From NCBI GenBank assembly GCA_016795155.1, contig JAEUIE010000005.1:1-64000 (forward strand): DNA of 64,000 nucleotides, given 5' to 3'. The notes beneath the pieces are model-generated. The model had not been told where the DNA came from. It was given only the letters and a program-made list of their open reading frames with translations, and made no database searches. The position numbers were made by a program, and so were the translations under genes. The DNA is from Planctomycetia bacterium. GTDB lineage: Bacteria > Planctomycetota > Planctomycetia > Gemmatales > HRBIN36. Position 1 is the first letter of the stretch. Each line of letters begins with the position of its first letter. Positions 35,134 to 43,359 of this stretch are shown here, one piece after another.

Positions 35134-35165
35134 AATGGTTTATTTTTCACTTTCAATGGTTTATT
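35134..35165. promoter_or_regulatory. Two 11-bp direct repeats at 21-bp spacing
   Basis: AATGGTTTATT occurs at 35134-35144 and 35155-35165, two helical turns apart, in the space shared by the divergent RT and peptidase genes. This looks like an operator for a regulator binding one face of the DNA. Confidence 0.45.
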
Positions 35166-35241
35166 CTGTCATCATCCTGCTGCGTACCTACCGGCATAAC
35201 ATTCCAGTGAAATCGTCAGGCGTCTTCTGAGAGGTCCCAAC

Positions 35242-38145
35242 ATGTTTTCGCGAATGATTCTTTCCCGCACACTGTGGGGGATTGGTCTTGCAGTTATTTG
35301 TGTATCAGTTCAGGCTGCAGAGCCGGAGAGAGTCAATAAAGCCAATTATCCCAATGCTCAGAAGTTCAGCAGAGACTTCATTCAGCAGTTCAGCTATGAC
35401 ACCAGTGTGACACCGAACTGGATAGGCAAGACGGATAACTTCTGGTACGTCTATCGCACGAGCAAGGGCACCAGCTATTGGAAAGTGTATCCGGCCAATA
35501 AAAGCAAGGAAGCTCTTTTCGATCATACGAAACTGGCCGCAGCCTTGTCTGAAGTGGCCAAGAAACCTATCGAGGCTCATGGCTTGTCGTTGAGCCGCGT
35601 CTCCTTGACTGATGATGGTGCGAAGCTGAAATTCGTGTTTGATGAGTTTCAATACGAGTATGAAATCGTAGCGAATAAATTAACCAAGGGGTCACGTGCT
35701 CCGCGAGCGCCACAAGGTGGGAATATTCCCGGTCTGTCACAGGAAGAACAACAGCGGCGTCAGGAATTGGTGGAAAGGTTCCGCCAGCAACAGGAACAGC
35801 AGCAACAACAAGATCAGCAACAGCAGACACAGGGGCAAACGACGGAACCTGCCAGGCCTAACTTTGATTATCGGAACTTCTCCCCCGACAAGAAACATTA
35901 TGTGTATGCCTACAAGCACAATATTTACGTGTCGGAATCTGAAAAGGAAAAGGATGCCATCCAGCTATCCAAGGATGGTGAAGAGGATTACACCTTTGCA
36001 GGTGGCTTTGGCGGATTTGGTGGAGGCGGTGGACGAGGAGGCGCTGAGACAAGGCCAGTCGATCCTGAACGAAAAAGCAGAGTGAATGTTACTTGGACAC
36101 CTGATTCCAAGGCGTTTTATGTCACCAGGAATGATTCCCGCGGTGTGCAGGAACTCTTTCTGGTTGATTCGATTGCCATGCCTCGCCCCAAGCTGGAAAA
36201 GTACAAATACCCCATGCCGGGTGAAGATAAGATCAGGCGGGTTCAGTTGTATTATGTGAATCTTGACGCCAAGAAACTGGAGCAGGTTACACCACGATTC
36301 AAGGATGAGCGCTATTTCAACATTCACTGGAGCAAGAAGAACAACGAACTCCGGTTTGTACGTCGAGACCGTCTGCAGCGGAATATCGAATTCTGCACAC
36401 TCGATGTGAAAACGGGCAAATGCAAATGCCTGTTTGAGGAGGGACTTGATAACGGTAACATTGAATTCCAGAATGTGCGATACCTGGATGACACTGATGA
36501 AATGATCTGGTGGTCAGAACGATCAGGCTGGGGGCATTTCTACCTGTACGACACCAATGGCACGCTGAAAAATGCCATTACCAGCGGGCCATATCGTGCC
36601 AGTTCCATAGTTGCAGTCGATTCCAAGAATCGCACGCTCTACTTCCGAGGAAACGCACGAGAAGCTGGAGAGAATGTCTATTACCAGCACCTCTACTCAG
36701 TCAGATTAGATGGATCCGGATTGAGATTACTGGATCCAGGCAATGCCAACCATAATTCAATCCTTTCGAGTACCTACCAGGTTCTCGTCGATAATTCTTC
36801 CCGGATCGATCAGGTTCCGACTTCGGTACTGCGTGATTCTTCCGGTGCGAAGATTATGGATCTGGAAACCTGTGATGTCAGCCGACTGAAAGAAACCGGC
36901 TGGAAACTGCCTACTACGTTTGTTGTGAAGGCAGCAGACGGCGTTACCGATCTCTATGGCAACATGTGGACACCATTTGACCTCGATCCCAAAAAGAAGT
37001 ACCCCATTATCGCCCATGTTTATCCCGGGCCACAGACCGAAGGTGTAACCCATACCTACTCTGCCTTCAGCAGTAACATGCAGATGGCTCAGTTAGGTTT
37101 CATCGTCATACAAGTTGGCCATCGTGGCGGCACGCCGACACGTTCCAAGGCCTATCACCGCTACGGCTATTTCAACCTGCGTGATTATGCATTGGAAGAC
37201 AAGAAATCAGCCATCGAACAATTGGCATTGAAGTATCCGTTTATGGATATCGATCGAGTGGGTATTTATGGTCATTCCGGCGGTGGATTCATGTCCGCTG
37301 CTGCCATGCTGCAGAAGCCTTACAACGAGTTCTTCAAGGCAGCGGTCGCTTCAGCCGGTAATCATGATAACAACATTTACAATGATAACTGGTCGGAGCG
37401 TTATCATGGCATGAAGGAAGTGCCCGCAGACCAGGCCGATACCAAGACAGCTGCAACTCAACAGCAGGATGCTGGCGATGTACAGCGCGGTGCTGGCCAG
37501 CGTCGTCGTCGACCTCCCGAAGCAGGTGAGTTCAGTGAGGTGGAATACGATCTCGAAAATGAACCTCAGGATGTTGGCACAAAGGATCGACAGGAGAAGC
37601 TGGATGCCATCAAGAAGGAAGTGGCAGAGATTGCCTCGAAGATGGCAAATGCCAAAGGCGATGAACTGACCAGCCTTGAGAAACAACTCGCTGATGCAAA
37701 AGAAAAACTCGGAAAACTGACCACGGATGCCAAAACAACTGAAACCAGGAAGGAAGTCGAAACCAAAACAGGCGAAGTGAAAAGAGAAACAGACAAGACT
37801 GATTCCAAGAAGGATGAGGAGAAAAAGAAAGAAGAAGAAAAGAAAATGAAGTTCAGCATTGCTGTTCCCACCAATGCTGAGTTGGCTGCCAATCTGAAAG
37901 GTGCATTGTTGCTGGTACATGGTGAAATTGACAACAATGTTCACCCTGCCAACACGATGCGACTGGTAGATGCCCTCGTGAAAGCGAATAAGCGTTTTGA
38001 CATGCTCATTCTACCTGGCCAGCGGCATGGCTTTGGCACCTCGCAGGCTTATTTCAACCAAAGGATGTGGGATTTCTTCTCCGATCATCTGATCGGAGAC
38101 AGGCCTGCTGGAGCTGACATTAACGAGAAGATAAACGGCAAATAG
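35242..38145 (+). CDS. Secreted S9 prolyl-oligopeptidase/DPP IV-like peptidase
   Basis: The 967-residue product has a signal peptide (cleavage after VQA) and an N-terminal propeller region with a Q-rich insertion (about 175-205) and a Gly-rich loop (about 254-268). The hydrolase domain has Ser679 in GHSGGGF, Asp897 in HGEIDNNV and His929 in GQRHGF, a complete triad. Between Ser and Asp, at about 727-870, lies an unusual insertion: a basic RRRRPP patch followed by a Lys/Glu coiled coil. Family members remove dipeptides or cut small peptides. The start ATG at 35242 follows GAGAGG. Confidence 0.88.
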   Translation: MFSRMILSRTLWGIGLAVICVSVQAAEPERVNKANYPNAQKFSRDFIQQFSYDTSVTPNWIGKTDNFWYVYRTSKGTSYWKVYPANKSKEALFDHTKLAAALSEVAKKPIEAHGLSLSRVSLTDDGAKLKFVFDEFQYEYEIVANKLTKGSRAPRAPQGGNIPGLSQEEQQRRQELVERFRQQQEQQQQQDQQQQTQGQTTEPARPNFDYRNFSPDKKHYVYAYKHNIYVSESEKEKDAIQLSKDGEEDYTFAGGFGGFGGGGGRGGAETRPVDPERKSRVNVTWTPDSKAFYVTRNDSRGVQELFLVDSIAMPRPKLEKYKYPMPGEDKIRRVQLYYVNLDAKKLEQVTPRFKDERYFNIHWSKKNNELRFVRRDRLQRNIEFCTLDVKTGKCKCLFEEGLDNGNIEFQNVRYLDDTDEMIWWSERSGWGHFYLYDTNGTLKNAITSGPYRASSIVAVDSKNRTLYFRGNAREAGENVYYQHLYSVRLDGSGLRLLDPGNANHNSILSSTYQVLVDNSSRIDQVPTSVLRDSSGAKIMDLETCDVSRLKETGWKLPTTFVVKAADGVTDLYGNMWTPFDLDPKKKYPIIAHVYPGPQTEGVTHTYSAFSSNMQMAQLGFIVIQVGHRGGTPTRSKAYHRYGYFNLRDYALEDKKSAIEQLALKYPFMDIDRVGIYGHSGGGFMSAAAMLQKPYNEFFKAAVASAGNHDNNIYNDNWSERYHGMKEVPADQADTKTAATQQQDAGDVQRGAGQRRRRPPEAGEFSEVEYDLENEPQDVGTKDRQEKLDAIKKEVAEIASKMANAKGDELTSLEKQLADAKEKLGKLTTDAKTTETRKEVETKTGEVKRETDKTDSKKDEEKKKEEEKKMKFSIAVPTNAELAANLKGALLLVHGEIDNNVHPANTMRLVDALVKANKRFDMLILPGQRHGFGTSQAYFNQRMWDFFSDHLIGDRPAGADINEKINGK

Positions 38146-38169
38146 CAGCCGACAAAGTACCTTTTGTAC

Positions 38170-38197
38170 GCCACAGGCGAAGTAATTTTCCTGTGGC
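38170..38197 (+). terminator. Possible terminator hairpin after the S9 peptidase gene
   Basis: An 8-bp perfect stem (GCCACAGG/CCTGTGGC) has a 12-base loop. No T run follows, so it may act only with Rho or protect the 3' end. Confidence 0.35.
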
Positions 38198-38354
38198 ACT
38201 TACCTTTAAGTGCTTGCAATTAATAAAGTTGCGTCAATTGCTTGTCCTTTTTCAGGAAAATTCTCCATCGAGATGTCACAGTGATGCTTTCTGAGTTGTA
38301 CGAGTCGTGTCAGTGGATCAACAACCACAAACGTCTCAACTCAGGAGTTTTATC

Positions 38355-38984
38355 ATGTTCGCCCGCTTAGCATCCTTGGCACTCGCAACGGTAGCAATGG
38401 GTTCCACCGATGCCTTCGGTCAGGTTTATTATGGTGGTTACAATCTGGGGCCAGATTATGGCCAGATGGCTAACCAGATGATGGCTCAAATGAACAGTAC
38501 GGTCCGCCTGGCAGAACAGCGTGCACAGGATGCAGTGGAAAAGGCCATGCAGGACCCACGCTGCAAAGCGATGCATCAGCAGCACCTGCAACAGGGTGGC
38601 CGCACTTCGCTTCGCGATTTCGCCTACTGGTATGTAGCCACTGCTGGTGGTACGCCGGAAGGCGCTCGTCGTTACATGAACAACGAATTGAACAACCAGT
38701 CAAAAGAGAAAGCTGCTGTTCAGGGGCTGTGGAATGCGCAGCAACAAAGCAAACAGGCCATCGCAGCCTGGCAACAGGGTTATTACCACAACCAGGCTGA
38801 AGCGGGTAACATCTTGTCAGGCAACAAGACCTACACCGATCAGAATGGTCAGCAACATGTGTTGCCTTACCTGCAGCCTGGCTATTATCGGAATCCACAA
38901 ACGGGAGTGTTATTCCATCTCGATCAGTTTGGCAGGTACCACATGCGGGATACCAATGGTTACTGGACTGAACTGAATCGATAA
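38355..38984 (+). CDS. Secreted Q-rich protein, paralogue 1
   Basis: ATG 38355 follows AGGAG (38343-38347) and starts a signal peptide; the frame extends to 38307. The 209-residue product has a helical N-terminal half, a motif YWYVATAGGTPEGARRYMNNE, and a C-terminal Gln/Tyr-rich beta part (HVLPYLQPGYYRNPQTG, FHLDQFGRYHM). The family is unknown to me. It is 138 bases upstream of a paralogue with the same layout, separated by a terminator. Confidence 0.75.
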   Translation: MFARLASLALATVAMGSTDAFGQVYYGGYNLGPDYGQMANQMMAQMNSTVRLAEQRAQDAVEKAMQDPRCKAMHQQHLQQGGRTSLRDFAYWYVATAGGTPEGARRYMNNELNNQSKEKAAVQGLWNAQQQSKQAIAAWQQGYYHNQAEAGNILSGNKTYTDQNGQQHVLPYLQPGYYRNPQTGVLFHLDQFGRYHMRDTNGYWTELNR

Positions 38985-39003
38985 TACCACCTCATGACAG
39001 GTG

Positions 39004-39040
39004 AAACTCCGAGGCTGAAGCTTCGGAGTTTTGTTTTTTT
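39004..39040 (+). terminator. Rho-independent terminator between the two paralogues
   Basis: A 12-bp stem starting AAACTCCGA, with one G-T pair and a TGAA loop, is followed by TTTTGTTTTTTT. Confidence 0.85.
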
Positions 39041-39122
39041 AAAGGCATTGTCACAAACTCACCGCTGATTTGTAGTGGTTTATGACAACGATGACCCAGC
39101 AACACTTAACCGGAGAAAAACC

Positions 39123-39731
39123 ATGTTTGCAAGAAACCTGTCGCTTATTCTGGCATTTTGCTCGACCTCAGCAGCATGTGCCCAGTATGGCTATGGAGGA
39201 TTGATCAGAATGGACTACGGAGACTTATCAGAACTGGAACGTATCGTCCGGCAGGCAGATGCCCGACTGGAAAACACTATCCAGCAGATGATGCGTATGC
39301 CTGAAATACAAAAACGATATCAGGAATTTCGCCAGGCGGGTGGTACCCTGGCATACAAGCCTTATGTGCATTGGCTCGCTCAAACCGCGGGTGGTACGCC
39401 TGAAGGAATCAATCGGTTTCTCAAGTCGGAAAGGAATCGCATCGAGCGCGAGAAATCTGCCTATGCAGATTTAAGCAAAGCTCATCGCGATGCTTCAGAA
39501 TCGATGCAGAGAGGATTTGATAACGCAATGACTCGGAACCGTGAATTTGGGGATGTGATTGCAGGGAATCAGCATTATCTGCTGCCGAACGGCTCGCAGG
39601 TCCAATTGCCGTACACCCGTCCGGGATTCACAGCAGATTCGGCTGGACGAACGTTTTATCTCGATCAATATGGTAATTACTCGTACCTGAATGAATATGG
39701 CTACTGGGTTCCGCTCAGGCCGAAGAACTAG
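39123..39731 (+). CDS. Secreted Q-rich protein, paralogue 2
   Basis: ATG 39123 follows CGGAGAAAAACC and opens a signal peptide nearly identical at the start to paralogue 1 (MFAR). The 202-residue product shares HWLAQTAGGTPEGINRFLKSE in the middle and VIAGNQHYLLPNGS, LPYTRPGF and FYLDQYGNY near the end with the neighbour. The central segment is more charged. The function is unknown. The terminator upstream means it has its own promoter or depends on read-through. Confidence 0.75.
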   Translation: MFARNLSLILAFCSTSAACAQYGYGGLIRMDYGDLSELERIVRQADARLENTIQQMMRMPEIQKRYQEFRQAGGTLAYKPYVHWLAQTAGGTPEGINRFLKSERNRIEREKSAYADLSKAHRDASESMQRGFDNAMTRNREFGDVIAGNQHYLLPNGSQVQLPYTRPGFTADSAGRTFYLDQYGNYSYLNEYGYWVPLRPKN

Positions 39732-39739
39732 CAGTTACT

Positions 39740-40474
39740 TCAAAGTTGCAGCTTTCCACTGGTGGAATAATCGGCTGGCAGAAAGTCTTTGACATGTTCC
39801 AACAGACCCAGTGCAGCCAGTTCATCGAGCACGCGGGCTGGAGAATCTTCCTCCAGCCCGTTTTCAATTTCTTCGACAAGTGCTTGGGCGAGTTTGAACC
39901 TTGCCCGCCGGAGCATCTGCCTGCAGGCATCGGGTTTGACTGTTGTCTGCAAGCGAGCGGAAAGCAGTTCCGCCAGGGTTTCTGAAGTTGCTTCCGGATG
40001 ATCCATCCGGAGTTTGAGCAGCAAGTAGATTGAACCACCCTGATGATCATCGTCGTCGCGACAACTGGCGAGAGCATGATCCAGAACGGTTTTCTGCCAG
40101 GCGCCGAGCCACTCTGCTTCCCGCTGCTCGTCATTTTTCCCAGGTTCCGTGATGAGTGTTTCGGTTTGCCTGCGTCCCTGTTTGGCCCAGTGATTCTGAA
40201 TCATGTTTCTGACAGCAGTCTTCAGAAAATCGCGAAAGCGGCCACGTGTCGGATCTGCCCCGGCAAAGTCACCTCGCATCAGCCGAAGGACTACATCCTG
40301 GGCCAGTTCGTCGGCATCATCGCCGGAACGCACGATGGCGCCCACATATTTGCGAACGGCAGAAGCATAGCGAAGCACCAGCATCTGTCGTGCTTTACTG
40401 GTATCGGGGTGGTTGCCATGCGCCAGTCGCAACAGGCTCCAGCGTGTGGTGATGGCATCGATGCGTTCAGCCAT
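39740..40474 (-). CDS. ECF-like sigma factor downstream of a kinase gene
   Basis: Start 40474 (MAERIDAITTRWSLLRLAHG) lies seven bases after the kinase stop; the frame runs on upstream inside the kinase gene. The 244-residue product has a sigma region 2 (ADELAQDVVLRLMRGDF, FRDFLKTAVRNMIQNHW). A typical region 4 helix-turn-helix is hard to see; the second half holds DACRQMLRRARFKLAQAL, which occupies that place. Planctomycetes hold many such divergent ECF factors paired with kinases. The gene order, kinase first, is opposite to the pair at 11634-14551. Confidence 0.8.
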   Translation of the reverse strand: MAERIDAITTRWSLLRLAHGNHPDTSKARQMLVLRYASAVRKYVGAIVRSGDDADELAQDVVLRLMRGDFAGADPTRGRFRDFLKTAVRNMIQNHWAKQGRRQTETLITEPGKNDEQREAEWLGAWQKTVLDHALASCRDDDDHQGGSIYLLLKLRMDHPEATSETLAELLSARLQTTVKPDACRQMLRRARFKLAQALVEEIENGLEEDSPARVLDELAALGLLEHVKDFLPADYSTSGKLQL

Positions 40475-40481
40475 GGCTTCC

Positions 40482-42620
40482 TCACTGTTGGCGGGATGAC
40501 TCCAGTTTCTGCAGCAGTGCGCGATAGTGTCGTTGCATGCTGGCAATCGAAGTATACTCGGGATGTTCCTCAAGCATTTTGTCCACCATCGTAACGAACG
40601 ATCGAAGTTGAGGAAGACCAATTGTGATATTTCCACGTTCCAGATTCAGTTCGATCAGTTTGCCCTGAATCGACAGGTCATCGTAAAGAAAACTCGAGTT
40701 CAGGGGAAACTGGGTTCGAAGCGATTGCATCACCCTGGATGCCTTCGCGTAAAATTCCTCGGCCGGTTTCCACGCTTGTCGCGAACGGGCAACATCACCG
40801 AAAGATATGTTGAGCAGTGCCTGCTGGTTCAGTTTGTCAGCATCTGGAATCTGTAGCCTGGGTAGTTGTGTTTGAATAGCGAGGAGCAGTTTTTCCGCCT
40901 CATCGAAACGGCGCGTAGCCAGCAGAAAGGTCGCCAGGCTTTTCTGGGAACCCATGAGTAAGGATGCGTTCTGGCCGTCTGGTTCTTCCTGAAAGATAGT
41001 CTTTCTGAATTCGACGATAGACCGATAGTGCTCGAGGGCAGTTTCAAATTTCTGCTCAGCGATTGCATCACCAATCTGGTTGTTCAGCAGATCAATCGAA
41101 AGCTTCAGAAACCGGGTATCGTTTGGAGAAAGTTTCAGGAATTCCTCCAGCATACCCTGTGCCTGCTTTTCAGAGATTTGTGCTTCCGCAGGTTTAGATT
41201 GCCGACGGGCCAGCCAGCCTTGATTAATCAAGTGTTTGATCTGATAGAGTTTTAATTCCGTGTCCTGTGGAAATTGTACCAGCTTGGTTTGAAGCAGTTG
41301 GGTAGTTTCAACGAGTGTGTTTCGGGCATCGTCGTGACGATGGTACAGTACCTGAGTCACGAAATACTGATAAAGTGTTTCCAGTCGTGCCAGTATGGTT
41401 GGGCGATCATCAGGTCGAAGTTTATCGAGCGACCGAAATAATTCAATGACCGGGCGATACGATTCAATGGTCAACTGTTCTGCCTGAGGCAGAGTGCTCA
41501 ATAACTCGGTATTGTTTTTCAGAATGGAGATCAGACTATCGCGAGATAAGGTGTAAGCCTCGGTTGCATTATCTTTGGCGTTGGAAATCTGCTGATTAGC
41601 GTGTTGCATGTAAGCCAATCCTGCAGCCAACGCCATCATCAGTGCCAAAGTAAGAGCAACGGCTGCAGCCTGCCAGGGTCTTCGACGTGCCCATTTCACC
41701 AGTCGTTCCACAGGGCCAACAGGCCTGGCCTGGATGGGTTCACCGCTGAGAAATCGTTCGAGTTCAAGTGCCAGGGCTTCCGCACTTTCAAAACGCTTCT
41801 TCGGCAACTTTTCCAGACATTTCATGCAGATCGTGTTGAGATCGCGAGGCAGCTGAGGCTGCAACTGGCGTGGTGGCAGCGGATCATCACTGAGCACCAT
41901 GAGCATGGTCTGCATCGGATCAGTTCCAAGGAATGGTGGACGGCCTGTGAGACATTCATAAAGAATGGCGCCCAGTGCATAGATATCGGTGGCGGGTGTC
42001 AGTTTGGAAATACCGGATGCCTGTTCAGGTGACATATAACTGGGGCTGCCGAACAGATCGCCCGTTTGGGTGAGTTGAGCATCTTCCAGCATGCGTTTGG
42101 CCAGGCCAAAGTCGGCGATTTTTGGAACGATAGAGTTGTCATTCGTTTTTTCCAGAAGCACATTACCTGGTTTGAGGTCGCGATGCAGAATCCCCTGCGA
42201 ATGGGCGTAATGCATTGCATGCGCAAGCTGAATGATCACGCGGGCTGCTTGCTGTGGAGTCAACACCGCTTCCTTGAGTCGTTGGCTGAGCGTTCCACCA
42301 GCCAGGTATTCCATGCTGTAATAAGGGCGACCCTCAACCTGGCCATTTTCGTATATCTGTGCAATGTGGTGATGTTTCAAGCTGGCTATCGCCAGTATTT
42401 CCTGCTGGAAACGATCTTCAACATGTTGACTGGGTGAAGTGACAACTTTCAAGGCTACCAGCCGGTTCTGCTGAAGATGTAACGCTAGATAGACTTTGCC
42501 CATACCACCCTGACCCAGCACTTTGATCATCTCGTAGCCACTCACGAGTGGAAGCGGATCAACCTGAAGTGGAGGAGAGATTTTCGGTTTTTGAACCAGG
42601 GTTGCATTGGGTTCCGACAT
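40482..42620 (-). CDS. Membrane-anchored Ser/Thr protein kinase with TPR-like region
   Basis: Start 42620 (MSEPNATLVQK) is preferred to the longer frame to 42662. The 712-residue protein has the kinase glycine loop LGQGGMGKVYLA (about 32-43), VALKVV, HRDLKPGNVLL near 146, DFGLAK near 168 and SYMSPEQ. A membrane helix follows near 316-338. The outer part, about 370 residues, is helical with TPR-like repeats (AEKLLLAIQTQLPRL, KPAEEFYAKASRVM). It probably controls the sigma-like factor coded seven bases downstream. Confidence 0.9.
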   Translation of the reverse strand: MSEPNATLVQKPKISPPLQVDPLPLVSGYEMIKVLGQGGMGKVYLALHLQQNRLVALKVVTSPSQHVEDRFQQEILAIASLKHHHIAQIYENGQVEGRPYYSMEYLAGGTLSQRLKEAVLTPQQAARVIIQLAHAMHYAHSQGILHRDLKPGNVLLEKTNDNSIVPKIADFGLAKRMLEDAQLTQTGDLFGSPSYMSPEQASGISKLTPATDIYALGAILYECLTGRPPFLGTDPMQTMLMVLSDDPLPPRQLQPQLPRDLNTICMKCLEKLPKKRFESAEALALELERFLSGEPIQARPVGPVERLVKWARRRPWQAAAVALTLALMMALAAGLAYMQHANQQISNAKDNATEAYTLSRDSLISILKNNTELLSTLPQAEQLTIESYRPVIELFRSLDKLRPDDRPTILARLETLYQYFVTQVLYHRHDDARNTLVETTQLLQTKLVQFPQDTELKLYQIKHLINQGWLARRQSKPAEAQISEKQAQGMLEEFLKLSPNDTRFLKLSIDLLNNQIGDAIAEQKFETALEHYRSIVEFRKTIFQEEPDGQNASLLMGSQKSLATFLLATRRFDEAEKLLLAIQTQLPRLQIPDADKLNQQALLNISFGDVARSRQAWKPAEEFYAKASRVMQSLRTQFPLNSSFLYDDLSIQGKLIELNLERGNITIGLPQLRSFVTMVDKMLEEHPEYTSIASMQRHYRALLQKLESSRQQ

Positions 42621-42710
42621 TATGGTACATCTTCCTGCGATTTCGAATTGGCAGTGTAACAAAGGTTCCGGCAGACAGTCAATTCTCAGGTTTCATTCAG
42701 GATAATTACT

Positions 42711-43193
42711 ATGTCATCGCAAGGCTCTCCATGTTCACTTTGCCAGAAGATCGCTGATTATCAGCAGCGTCATGCAGATGAACTGGTATGGGAGTTTGCC
42801 ACCAGTATGGTGTTCCTGGGGACTTGGCAGTACTACGAAGGCTACTGTGTGGTGACTGCGAAAAGTCATTTCACTGAGCTTTTTGAAGTCTGTCCACAGG
42901 ATCGGCACACCTTGATGGATGAAGTGACACTTACCGCACAGGCCATCCATGCTGTGGTGAAACCTCGGAAAATCAATTACGAATGGTTGGGGAATCAGAT
43001 GCCTCATTTGCACTGGCATCTGTTTCCCCGACAAGAATCAGATCCGAATCATTTGCAGGCGGTCTGGCTGGATATTGCCAAGGCAGAAGCAGATGCTGAA
43101 CTCAAGAAACGATGGCAATCCAGCATTCGGGGACGTACAGCCATCATCAAGGCATTAAAGGAACAGATTCGGAAGTTGATTGGTTCAGCATAA
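42711..43193 (+). CDS. HIT-family nucleotide hydrolase/transferase
   Basis: The 160-residue product has the HIT triad in MPHLHWHLFPR near residue 105, and N-terminal CSLCQKI with two cysteines, as in zinc-binding HIT proteins. FLGTWQYYEGYCVVTAKSH is the usual substrate strand. The likely reaction is cleavage of a dinucleoside polyphosphate or nucleotide conjugate. It is divergent from the kinase gene. Confidence 0.87.
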   Translation: MSSQGSPCSLCQKIADYQQRHADELVWEFATSMVFLGTWQYYEGYCVVTAKSHFTELFEVCPQDRHTLMDEVTLTAQAIHAVVKPRKINYEWLGNQMPHLHWHLFPRQESDPNHLQAVWLDIAKAEADAELKKRWQSSIRGRTAIIKALKEQIRKLIGSA

Positions 43194-43359
43194 GGAACGA
43201 GCTATTTGACTAATAACATGGGGGACGATTTCAAAAAGTCCCGACTGGCACTATTAACAGTTCAATTCTGAAGATGATTGGTTATTATCGGGCAGTCATA
43301 GTGTAGCCTTCCGTCTCTTATGAAATAAGTCGTCAGAAAATTCAAGTTGGAGATAGTAC

